Assembly: GCA_964428805.1 (NCBI GenBank) | Contig: CAYRZF010000002.1 | Location: 1 to 63,610 of the forward strand | DNA: 63,610 bases | DNA from: CAYRZF01 sp964428805 | GTDB taxonomy: Bacteria > Methylomirabilota > Methylomirabilia > Rokubacteriales > CSP1-6 | Reading direction: 5' to 3' | Part shown: positions 54,960-63,565 of the stretch, one piece after another | Layout of the letters: every line of letters begins with the position of its first letter | How positions within the stretch are numbered: the stretch's first letter is position 1 | Position numbers and translations under genes: made by a program | The notes under the pieces: generated by a model | The model's input: only the letters and a program-made list of their open reading frames with translations | What the model was told of the DNA's origin: nothing | The model's database searches: none

Positions 54960-55360
54960 ACTACAGCCAGACGCTCATCGACCACTTCAGGAATCCCCGG
55001 AACGCCGGGATGATGCGCGACCCGGCCGGGGTTGGCGAGGACACCTTTGACGGTTGCGGCGACCTGGCCAGGTTTTATCTGAAGGTAGTGGACGGGCGTG
55101 TTTCCGAGGTGAGATTTCAGACCTACGGCTGCGGGCCCACGATTGCGGCCTCCAGCGCCGGTAGTGAGCTGGTGGCAGGCCGGGCTGTCACGGACCTGCT
55201 GGCGTTGACCGAAAAGGAGGTGACCGCCGCGGTGGATGGACTTCCGGACGAACGCCTTCACGCGGCCCAAGTGGTGGCGGGCGCGCTCCGCGCGGCGGCC
55301 CGGAATTACCTAACCCGGAGGAATGCGTCGAGCGCAGCGGGGGTGAGGCAGCATGTTTGA
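54956..55360 (+). CDS. IscU/NifU N-terminal-type scaffold lacking the third cysteine
   Basis: 134 aa, ATG overlapping the desulfurase stop by 4 bases. Cys34 and Asp36 (DGCGDLARFYL) and Cys59 (QTYGCGPTIAASSAGSE) are present. At the third ligand position, the IHC of IscU, the sequence is LHAAQVV: His102 is kept but the Cys is Ala103. The LPPVK HscA site is also absent (VDGLPDERLH). In IscU that third Cys is the main sulfur acceptor, so classical scaffold function is doubtful; it may be a sulfur/iron carrier or a regulator of the desulfurase. Overlaps cysE by 8 bases. Confidence 0.88.
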   Translation: MNYSQTLIDHFRNPRNAGMMRDPAGVGEDTFDGCGDLARFYLKVVDGRVSEVRFQTYGCGPTIAASSAGSELVAGRAVTDLLALTEKEVTAAVDGLPDERLHAAQVVAGALRAAARNYLTRRNASSAAGVRQHV

Positions 55361-56024
55361 AATGATGCGGCGAGACATTCGGGCGGCCCTTGAACGTGAT
55401 CCGGCGGCGCGGTCGGCGCTCCAGATCGTGCTCTGTTACCCGGGCATCCACGCCGTCTGGCTTCACCGCATCGCCCACCGACTGTGGGGATGGGGCTGGT
55501 TGACCCTGGCTCGCTTCGTCGCGCACCTGGGCCGGTTCCTGACGGGGATCGAGATCCATCCGGGGGCCAAGCTCGGACCCGGGTTGTTCATCGATCACGG
55601 CATGGGCGTGGTCATCGGGGAGACCGCCGAGGTCGGGGAGAACGTAACCCTCCTCCATGGAGTGACGCTGGGCGGGACGAGCCTCAAGCGGGAGAAGCGC
55701 CATCCGACCCTGGGGAACAACGTGGTGGTGGGCGCCGGGGCGACAATCCTCGGGGCGTTCAAGATCGGCGATGGCAGCCGGATCGGCGCGGGATCCGTCG
55801 TCGTCCGGGAGGTTCCCCCGAACTCGGTTGTCGTCGGAGTGCCGGGTCGGGTCACCCACAAGGACGGGCAGCGAGTGGCAGGGCAGATCGACCTGAACCA
55901 GATCGACCTCCCGGACCCTCTCGCCAGGGCCATCGAGCAGTTGTTGGACCGAATTCATCATCTCGAATCGGAAGTCCAGACGTTGCGAAAGGTTGTTGAG
56001 GAGCGAGAAGTCGGACGCCGCTGA
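55353..56024 (+). CDS. cysE: Serine O-acetyltransferase
   Basis: 223 aa. Left-handed beta-helix hexapeptide repeats run from IEIHPGAKLGPGLFIDHGMG to GDGSRIGAGSVVVREVPPNS; the catalytic Asp/His pair is in FIDHGMGVVIGE and the HGVTLGGTSLKREKRHPT loop is typical of CysE. It acetylates serine for cysteine synthesis. In an operon with a desulfurase and scaffold, it would feed cysteine, the sulfur source, into cluster assembly. The C-terminal 40 residues form a coiled coil (IEQLLDRIHHLESEVQTLRK). It begins inside the scaffold gene. Confidence 0.92.
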   Translation: MFEMMRRDIRAALERDPAARSALQIVLCYPGIHAVWLHRIAHRLWGWGWLTLARFVAHLGRFLTGIEIHPGAKLGPGLFIDHGMGVVIGETAEVGENVTLLHGVTLGGTSLKREKRHPTLGNNVVVGAGATILGAFKIGDGSRIGAGSVVVREVPPNSVVVGVPGRVTHKDGQRVAGQIDLNQIDLPDPLARAIEQLLDRIHHLESEVQTLRKVVEEREVGRR

Positions 56025-56060
56025 CCCTGACGTCACAGCGCCAAAGGAGGAAACTGAGAC

Positions 56061-56243
56061 GTGGTCCCCAAGGATAAGATGACGATGTCTGAGGCGTCTG
56101 CCTACCTTGCCGTGGATGCCGAAACGCTCCGCCGCATGGCGTCGGAGCGAAGCATCCCGTGCCTGAAGGTAGAGGAAGAGTGGGTCTTCTCCAAGAAGTC
56201 AATCGACAAGTGGCGACGCCAACGGGAGACGAAGCGTTTGTAA
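56061..56243 (+). CDS. Small helix-turn-helix (excisionase/MerR-like) DNA-binding protein
   Basis: 60 aa, GTG 56061 with AAAGGAGG 10 bases upstream. MTMSEASAYLAVDAETLRRM and PCLKVEEEWVFSKKSIDKWR follow the HTH_17 pattern in which a predicted winged helix reads DNA. These stand-alone domains occur as excisionases and as chromosomal regulators; no integrase or attachment site is near, so a regulatory role is favoured. Located between cysE and dinB on the same strand. Confidence 0.75.
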   Translation: MVPKDKMTMSEASAYLAVDAETLRRMASERSIPCLKVEEEWVFSKKSIDKWRRQRETKRL

Positions 56244-56271
56244 CAGCGGCCCAGCCTCCTAGTCCCCTCCT

Positions 56272-57456
56272 GTGACGACCGCAGGTCCTGTCCGCTCCAT
56301 CATCCACGTTGACATGGACGCATTCTACGCGTCCGTGGAGGAGCGTGACCGTCCCGAGCTCCGCGGGCGGCCGGTCATCGTGGGTGCCGATCCGCGAGGT
56401 CGCGGGGTCGTGTCTGCGGCCTCCTACGAGGCTCGAAGGTTCGGCGTCGACTCTGCTATGCCGATCGGGAAGGCCGCCCGTCTCTGCCCCCACGCCGCCT
56501 TCCTTCCCGTGGATATGGAGAAGTACGCCCGCGTTTCCGGCCAGATCATGGCCATCCTATCGGAGTACTCACCGCTGGTGGAGCCGATTTCCGTGGACGA
56601 GGCGTTCCTCGACGTCATGGGGACCGATCGCCTGCTGGGCCCACCCCTGGAGGTCGCCCGGGCGATCAAGGCCCACCTCCGGCGGGAGGTGAAGCTCACG
56701 GCGTCGGCGGGGGTCGCGCCCAACAAGTTCCTCGCCAAGCTCGCGTCGGATCTTGAAAAGCCCGACGGCCTCGTGGAAGTAAAACCAGGGGAAGAGATGG
56801 CGTTCCTCAAGGACCTCCCGATTGAGCGCCTCTGGGGGGTCGGCCGGATCACCGCGGAAGCCATCAGGCGAATGGGGATCGAGACCATCGGGCAACTGGC
56901 CGGACTCCCGGTCCAGGTTCTTGAGCGGCGCTTCGGAAAAAGCGGCAGGCAGCTGCATGCGTTGGCCCGGGGAAGAGATGATCGGCCGGTGGAACCCTTC
57001 ACCCCGCCCAAGTCCATGGGGGCCGAAGAAACGTTTTCTTCCGATCATCGTGACCTCGAGCGCCTGGAGGTGACGCTTCGCGCCCAGGCCGAGCGGGTCG
57101 CGCGGGAGCTCAGGCTCGCGGGCTGCCTCGGAAAGACCGTCACGCTGAAGGTCCGCTTCAGCGACTTCCGCACCGTGACGCGGCGCCTCAGTGGCGAACC
57201 CACGCAGGAGGGGCTCGAGATCTTTCGGCGGGCGCGGAGCCTGCTTGAGGGGGTCCGTCTGGTTGATCCCGTGCGGCTCATCGGCGTTTCCGTTTCTGGC
57301 CTCGTCTCGAGTGATGCCGACCAGCTCCATCTCTTTCCCGACCCCGCGGTCCGGCGGGCCAGACTGGCCCAGGCGGTGGACGCGCTCGTCGAGCGATTCG
57401 GAGACCGCACCCTAATCGCCGCTCGCCTCCTCATGCGACCACGCCAACAGGATTGA
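56272..57456 (+). CDS. dinB: DNA polymerase IV (Y-family)
   Basis: 394 aa, GTG 56272. Catalytic residues are in IIHVDMDAFYASVEERDRPE (Asp residues 14 and 16) and SVDEAFLDVMG. Helix-hairpin-helix IERLWGVGRITAEAIRRMGI, little-finger domain from about 245. Error-prone lesion bypass. There is no clear beta-clamp motif visible at the C-terminus apart from QLHLFPDP (near 350), which fits the QLxLF clamp-binding consensus. Confidence 0.93.
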   Translation: MTTAGPVRSIIHVDMDAFYASVEERDRPELRGRPVIVGADPRGRGVVSAASYEARRFGVDSAMPIGKAARLCPHAAFLPVDMEKYARVSGQIMAILSEYSPLVEPISVDEAFLDVMGTDRLLGPPLEVARAIKAHLRREVKLTASAGVAPNKFLAKLASDLEKPDGLVEVKPGEEMAFLKDLPIERLWGVGRITAEAIRRMGIETIGQLAGLPVQVLERRFGKSGRQLHALARGRDDRPVEPFTPPKSMGAEETFSSDHRDLERLEVTLRAQAERVARELRLAGCLGKTVTLKVRFSDFRTVTRRLSGEPTQEGLEIFRRARSLLEGVRLVDPVRLIGVSVSGLVSSDADQLHLFPDPAVRRARLAQAVDALVERFGDRTLIAARLLMRPRQQD

Positions 57457-57478
57457 CGCCCCGACAAAGGAGTCCTCG

Positions 57479-57694
57479 ATGCGTGACGAGGTCAAAGCGC
57501 ATATTGCTGGTGTTGTCTTCCAGGTGGTAGCCAATCCCGGCGACAAGGTCGGGGCCGGAGACCCGATCATCGTGCTGGAGTCCATGAAGATGGAGATTCC
57601 CGTCGAGGCGCCCCGTGCGGGGACCGTAACCGAGTTGAGGGTGAAGGAAGGAGAGGCGGTCCAGGAAGGAGACACCGTGGCGCTCCTGGACTAA
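57479..57694 (+). CDS. Stand-alone biotinyl (BCCP-like) domain protein
   Basis: 71 aa, AAGGAGTCC before ATG 57479. It is one biotinyl/lipoyl domain with the lysine acceptor in VLESMKMEIPVEAPRAGTVT, and ends at the domain boundary (VALLD). Presumably the carboxyl-carrier subunit of an acyl-CoA carboxylase whose other subunits are elsewhere. It lies 22 bases after dinB, probably in the same transcript. Confidence 0.88.
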   Translation: MRDEVKAHIAGVVFQVVANPGDKVGAGDPIIVLESMKMEIPVEAPRAGTVTELRVKEGEAVQEGDTVALLD

Positions 57695-57753
57695 TGGAGC
57701 GATCCGGCAAGGAGGGTCCCGCCCGGCCGCCCTTCCGTCCCGGAATTCACGAC

Positions 57754-57782
57754 TTGACCGGGGTTCAGATCCGGGGTAGGGT
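57754..57782 (+). promoter_or_regulatory. Promoter of the non-coding RNA gene
   Basis: TTGACC (57754-57759), 17-base spacer, TAGGGT (57777-57782). Predicted start about 57789, which coincides with the first paired base of the RNA structure. Confidence 0.65.
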
Positions 57783-57787
57783 CAGAT

Positions 57788-57946
57788 CGCCCTGGGCGGT
57801 TCGGGGTTGCCGGCAGTCGCCAACCAACGGTCGGTTGGGGCCGGGAGGGCGGACTTGGGATGCCAGGTCCCCTGAGGAACGGCCTCGAAAGGTTGACGGA
57901 CGGCGAAAGTCGAGAGCATTCCGAGCCCCCGGGGCTCTTTCTTTTT
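57788..57946 (+). ncRNA. Structured non-coding RNA candidate (~158 nt)
   Basis: A transcription unit with its own promoter (57754-57782) and terminator (57923-57946), no open frame with a ribosome-binding site, and strong predicted structure. Domain 1 is closed by CGCCCT (57788-57793)/AGGGCG (57846-57851) and contains a CCAACC (57820-57825)/GGTTGG (57833-57838) hairpin inside a CCGG/CCGG pairing. Domain 2 is closed by GGGATGC (57857-57863)/GCATTCC (57916-57922) and holds CAGG/CCTG and GAGG/CCTC hairpins. The sequence does not show the conserved SRP, tmRNA or RNase P cores. A 6S-type RNA is possible by size; otherwise it is unassigned. Confidence 0.6.
57923..57946 (+). terminator. Rho-independent terminator of the non-coding RNA
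   Basis: GAGCCCC (57923-57929) / GGGGCTC (57931-57937) followed by TTTCTTTTTC. It reaches the stop codon of convergent rpoD and would also end read-through from dinB. Confidence 0.85.
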
Positions 57947-59413
57947 CTAATTCTCCACGAAGGCTCTGAGAGCCCGCCCCCGCAACGGGTGGCGCAGCTT
58001 CTTCAGCGCCTTGGCCTCGATCTGACGGATGCGCTCGCGCGTCACCGAAAAGCGCTCGCCGACTTCTTCCAGCGTGTGTTCGCCGTCCGCACCGATCCCG
58101 AAGCGCAGTCGCAGGATCTGCTGCTCCTTGGGAGAGAGCGTCGCCAAGACCCGCTCTATCTGCACGCCCAGTTCCTGGCTGAGCAGTGAGTCGTTGGGGG
58201 AGTGGACGTTCTTGTCCTCCAGGAAGTCTGCGAGCTGGGAGTCTTCGCCGATCGGCGTCTCCAGCGACAACGGCTTCCGTGACGATTCGAGGATCAGCCT
58301 CACCTTCCAGGCCGGGACGCCCGCCCGCTGCGCCAGCTCCTCGGGCGTTGGCTCGCGGCCCATCTGGCTGGCCAGATTCCGGCTCACCCGCGAGATCCGG
58401 TTCAGGGTTTCCACCATGTGGACCGGAATTCGGATCGTGCGCGAATGATCGGCGATGGCGCGGGTGATGGCCTGACGGATCCACCAGGTCGCGTATGTGG
58501 AGAACTTGAAGCCGCGGCGGTACTGGAACCGATCCACGGCCTTCATCAACCCCAGGTTCCCCTCCTGGATCAGGTCCAGCAGCGAGAGGTCGCTCCCCAG
58601 GTAGCGCTTGGCGACGGAGACGACCAGCCGGAGGTTGGCCTCCATCAGTTCGCGCTTGGCCGTCCGAACGACCCGGTCGTGCTGGTCGATCTGACGCAGC
58701 CGCTCGAGGAGCTGCCGCCAGGGCAGCCCCAGGAGTGCCTCCGCCTCGCGAATCTGCCGGCCGGCGCCCCCCCGGCGGCTCCCCTTTCGCGCGGCGTCCA
58801 GTTCTTGGAGCGGAGCAACCTGCTTCCGGAGGTCCGCCACGAGGGCATCGACGAGGGCAGGCTTGAGGGGGAGACCGCCGACGATAGTCTGGATTTGCTC
58901 CCGGTTGTGAGCGATCCAGCGCTGGTAAGTCGCCCGCGTGCTCTTCGAGCGGCGGCGATCCCTGAGCGCGGTCTCGAGCCGAGCGATTTCCCGTTCCAGT
59001 CGCCGGATTCGACTGAACGCCGCCAGCATGGGCTTGACCTCGTCGGGTTCGGGGTCGCCCCCCTCGGGGAGCAGGATCAGTTCATCCAGGGGCAGCTCTC
59101 GCCGCCTTACGCGGTCGGCAAGCTCCAGCAGGGCCTGGACCGCTCGCCGAATCCCGGCCAGGGCGCACCGCAGTTCCGTTTGCCCCGCCTCGATTCGCTG
59201 GCCGATCTCCACCTCCTGCTCGGCCTTCAGCAGGGAGACCTTACCGATCTCCTTCAGGTACAGGCGAACCGGATCTTCGATGTGGGCAGCCGATCTGGCG
59301 GAGGTTTCCTCTTCGAGGGGGGCCCGCGGCTCCTCGATCTCAGACAGGGGGAGCGGGCAAGCAGGGGCACTGGCCGTACCCGGGCTATGTTCAAGGGATT
59401 CGTTGAAGCTCAT
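57947..59413 (-). CDS. rpoD: Primary sigma factor RpoD (sigma70)
   Basis: 488 aa. Region 1.2 (DPVRLYLKEIGKVSLLKAEQ), regions 2.1-2.4 (LDLIQEGNLGLMKAVDRFQY, FSTYATWWIRQAITRAI), region 3 (PVHMVETLNRISRVSRNLA) and region 4.2 (RFSVTRERIRQIEAKALKKL) are complete. It is shorter than E. coli sigma70 because region 1.1 is reduced. Region 2.4/4.2 residues match readers of TATAAT/TTGACA, in agreement with the promoters seen here. Start ATG 59413; divergent from cinA. Confidence 0.95.
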   Translation of the reverse strand: MSFNESLEHSPGTASAPACPLPLSEIEEPRAPLEEETSARSAAHIEDPVRLYLKEIGKVSLLKAEQEVEIGQRIEAGQTELRCALAGIRRAVQALLELADRVRRRELPLDELILLPEGGDPEPDEVKPMLAAFSRIRRLEREIARLETALRDRRRSKSTRATYQRWIAHNREQIQTIVGGLPLKPALVDALVADLRKQVAPLQELDAARKGSRRGGAGRQIREAEALLGLPWRQLLERLRQIDQHDRVVRTAKRELMEANLRLVVSVAKRYLGSDLSLLDLIQEGNLGLMKAVDRFQYRRGFKFSTYATWWIRQAITRAIADHSRTIRIPVHMVETLNRISRVSRNLASQMGREPTPEELAQRAGVPAWKVRLILESSRKPLSLETPIGEDSQLADFLEDKNVHSPNDSLLSQELGVQIERVLATLSPKEQQILRLRFGIGADGEHTLEEVGERFSVTRERIRQIEAKALKKLRHPLRGRALRAFVEN

Positions 59414-59559
59414 GACGCTTGCCTGTTCCTTCCTGGTCCCCTATCCCGAGGCTCCAACCATTTAGAGGGGTTTTTAAGCTTGAAGGATTCAGAATTCCTC
59501 TTTTATTCCCAGAAGTTCAGACGAGGGGGTCAACCCCGCTATTCATCTCTCGGGTGGTC

Positions 59560-59565
59560 TATAAT
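59560..59565 (+). promoter_or_regulatory. -10 element of cinA (near-leaderless)
   Basis: A perfect TATAAT ends 9 bases before ATG 59575, giving a leader of about 3 nt. No good -35 match at 17±1 bases. The intergenic 59414-59574 shows no gene; rpoD's own promoter was not identified with confidence. Confidence 0.5.
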
Positions 59566-59574
59566 GGGGCGTCT

Positions 59575-60789
59575 ATGCAGGCGGAAATCCTCAGCATCGG
59601 GTCCGAGCTCCTCCTGGGCCAGATTGTGGATACCAACTCTGCGGTCATCAGCCGCCACCTGGCCGCCATTGGGTTGGACGTCTATTACAGGACGACGGTT
59701 GGGGATAACCTGAACCGTCTGGCTGCCGTTCTCCGCCAGGCCCTGAAGCGGTCTCAGGTCGTCATCACGACCGGTGGCATCGGCCCCACGGCCGACGATG
59801 TCACGCGTGAGGCCGTCGCCCTAGCCACTAACCGGGAACTCGTGTTCTCGGAGCACCTGATGGCCCAGATCGAAGCATTCTTCCGGTCCCGTGGCTTCAA
59901 TTTTTCCCCCTCCAACCGCCGGCAGGCCTTCATTCCCCGGGGGGCCATCCCGGTCGAAAACCCGGTCGGGACCGCGCCCGCCTTCATCGTCCCCGTCGGT
60001 GACCGGTGCGTGATCACCCTGCCGGGGGTTCCCCGGGAAATGGAACACCTGCTCGTGACGCGAGTCCTGCCCTATCTCCGCGAGCGCTACGGTCTCAAGG
60101 GGGAGATCCGCCTTCGCGTTCTCAAAGTCGTCGGGCTCGGAGAGAGCGGGATCGGCGAGCTGCTGGGGGATTTCATGGAGAAGGGGCGAAACCCGACCGT
60201 CGGGACCCTCGCCCACTTGGGTCAGGTGGACGTTCGAATCGCCGCCAAAGGACCCGACGCCGAGGCGGCTCAACGCCTCATCGAGCCCGTGGAGGCGGCG
60301 ATCCGGGAGCGGCTTGGAGATCTGATCTTCGGGGTTGACGGTGAGACCCTGGAAAGCGCCGTCTCGGCCCAGGTCCAACGTCTCGGCGTCCAGGTGGCTG
60401 TCGCCGAGTTGGGCAGTGTCGGGGTGGTGGCCGAGCGCCTGTCTCAAGGGATCGGGCAGGGATTCGCGGGCGCGGTTGTCCTGGGCGACACGCAGGCTGC
60501 GCAGCGGTTGGGGGCAGACCTTCGGCGTGAATCCGGGCCGGAGGTGAAAGCCGGAATCCTGGCCGAGCGGATCCGAGCGTGGCACGGGGTTCAGGTGGGT
60601 GCCGCGACCGTGTTTGAGGAAGATCCCGGCGCTGAGCCTCCGGTGACGGTGGTGGGGCTGGCCGCGGCGCTCGATGGGTGCGTGGAACGCCGCGAATACC
60701 GATTCGGCGGGGACCTACCCTCGATGAGGATCCGGACCGCGACGCTGGCGCTGGACCTCCTCCGACGAACTCTGGCGCGTCGGCCCTGA
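59575..60789 (+). CDS. cinA: CinA family protein with degenerate C-terminal deamidase domain
   Basis: 404 aa from ATG 59575. The N-terminal MoaB/CinA domain (ILSIGSELLLGQIVDTNSAV, TTGGIGPTADDVTREAVALA) and middle domain are normal. The C-terminal PncC-like NMN-deamidase domain lacks its active site: the SCTGG motif reads ELGSVGVVAERL, and the Tyr and Lys of GGVVAYSNxxK are replaced (GAVVLGDTQAAQ). It retains the fold end (LPSMRIRTATLALDLLRRTL). The N-terminal ADP-ribose/pyrophosphatase-type activity may remain. Confidence 0.88.
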   Translation: MQAEILSIGSELLLGQIVDTNSAVISRHLAAIGLDVYYRTTVGDNLNRLAAVLRQALKRSQVVITTGGIGPTADDVTREAVALATNRELVFSEHLMAQIEAFFRSRGFNFSPSNRRQAFIPRGAIPVENPVGTAPAFIVPVGDRCVITLPGVPREMEHLLVTRVLPYLRERYGLKGEIRLRVLKVVGLGESGIGELLGDFMEKGRNPTVGTLAHLGQVDVRIAAKGPDAEAAQRLIEPVEAAIRERLGDLIFGVDGETLESAVSAQVQRLGVQVAVAELGSVGVVAERLSQGIGQGFAGAVVLGDTQAAQRLGADLRRESGPEVKAGILAERIRAWHGVQVGAATVFEEDPGAEPPVTVVGLAAALDGCVERREYRFGGDLPSMRIRTATLALDLLRRTLARRP

Positions 60790-60797
60790 CGCGCGTC

Positions 60798-61373
60798 TCA
60801 CTTTTTTGGAGTCAGCCTGAGATCAAAGCCCAGGCGCACGCCATCGCCGACTGCCAGGAAGAACTTCCTCGGGGGCGTGATCCCGAAGTCGGTCAGCTTC
60901 AGCTCCGCCTCGCCGCGAACCCAGAGCTTTCCCTCGTCGATTCGCGCGCGGCCGGTCCACGTCATGGGGCGCTCAACGCGGCGGATGACCATCACCCCTT
61001 TGATCGTGACGGCGATGTCCGCCCGCTCGGCCAGGGAGGGAAACGAGGCCTGAACTTCCTCCACGGTGAAACGGATCTCCGGATACTTCTCCGTCTCCAG
61101 CGCCTTCCTGAGGTCTCTGTCCCTCCCCTCGATCCCGGTCTTGAGGTCGGCGGGATGTACGGTGACGCTACCGCTCACGCCCCGAGTCACGTTGTCTGGG
61201 TTTATCCGGAATTCCCCCGTCACCTTCTCGGTTGTGCCCGCGAAATCGCCGAGAGGATATCTCGCCTCGAACATCACCCGGCTCCGGTCCTCCGTGACGA
61301 TATAGGACTTCGGTTGGGCATCGGCGCTTGTCGCAACGGCCAGCGCGAGAAGTACGAGGCTAAGGCGGAACAT
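60798..61373 (-). CDS. YceI-like secreted lipid-binding protein
   Basis: 191 aa with a signal peptide (SLVLLALAVATSADAQ). The YceI fold is seen in DRSRVMFEARYPLGDFAGTT, SGSVTVHPADLKTGIEGRDR, LRKALETEKYPEIRFTVEEV and VTIKGVMVIRRVERPMTWTG. These periplasmic barrels bind isoprenoid or fatty-acid ligands. It is convergent with cinA (8-base gap) and divergent from the PduO gene. Confidence 0.88.
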   Translation of the reverse strand: MFRLSLVLLALAVATSADAQPKSYIVTEDRSRVMFEARYPLGDFAGTTEKVTGEFRINPDNVTRGVSGSVTVHPADLKTGIEGRDRDLRKALETEKYPEIRFTVEEVQASFPSLAERADIAVTIKGVMVIRRVERPMTWTGRARIDEGKLWVRGEAELKLTDFGITPPRKFFLAVGDGVRLGFDLRLTPKK

Positions 61374-61489
61374 GGCGCGATCTCTCCCCGGGGTTTTTTC
61401 CTGATACCACGGATGCCGGGTGTGGTCAACGGTGAGACCTGAAGCGACGAAACGGCTACGGCTGGTGATCAGCCTTGGGGGGAATTTGG

Positions 61490-61519
61490 TTGACAGCTAT
61501 GGAGCCCGGGATTTATCGT
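61490..61519 (+). promoter_or_regulatory. Promoter of the adenosyltransferase gene (short leader)
   Basis: TTGACA (61490-61495), 18-base spacer, TATCGT (61514-61519); about 7 nt leader to ATG 61533 and no Shine-Dalgarno. Confidence 0.55.
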
Positions 61520-61532
61520 CGAAACTGCCTAT

Positions 61533-62074
61533 ATGGTGAAGATTTACACGAAGAAGGGCGACGAGGGACAAACCAGCCTCTTTGGGGGCCAGCGGATCTC
61601 GAAGTCGGACCCACGCCCCGAAGCCTACGGCAGCCTGGACGAAGTGTGCGCAATCCTGGGCGTGGTTCGGGCGGTCGCCCAGGATCCCGACCTCCAGGCT
61701 GTGATCCACTCCCTTCAGGAGGATCTTTTCTTGCTCGGCGCCGAGCTGGCCACGGCGCCGGAAGACCGCGCACGGTTCGCCGTTCAGCAGATCACGCCGG
61801 AGCACACGGTCCGGCTGGAATCGCTGATCGACGAACGGCTGGCCAAGATCGAGCTGCCGCGCGCGTTCATTATCCCCGGGTCCTCCTCCTACATTCCCGC
61901 CCTCCTCGACTGGTGCCGGGCGGTGGCGCGGCGTGCCGAGCGGCGGGTGGTCGAGCTCCGCAAGGCCGGTCTCCTCGACAATCCGGAGGTCCTCAAGTAT
62001 TTGAACCGCCTGTCTGATCTGCTCTTCGTCCTGGCCCGCTACCAGGAGGCCGTGGAAGGGAAAGGCGCGGTCCA

Positions 62075-62093
<19 letters not shown>
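61533..62093 (+). CDS. Cob(I)alamin adenosyltransferase, PduO type
   Basis: 186 aa. The ATP loop TKKGDEGQTSLFGGQRISKS (residues 6-25) and SYIPALLDWCRAVARRAERR with the Arg/Glu that orient the substrate, plus LNRLSDLLFVLARYQE, are the PduO/EutT fold. It transfers the adenosyl group from ATP to cob(I)alamin, making adenosylcobalamin. It overlaps the malic enzyme start by 19 bases. Confidence 0.92.

Positions 62094-63565
<1,472 letters not shown>

Noticed and set aside
57694..57969. 91-aa frame starting at the stop of the biotinyl-domain gene
   Set aside because: No ribosome-binding site, it runs through the promoter, the structured RNA and the terminator and into rpoD; composition is not protein-like.
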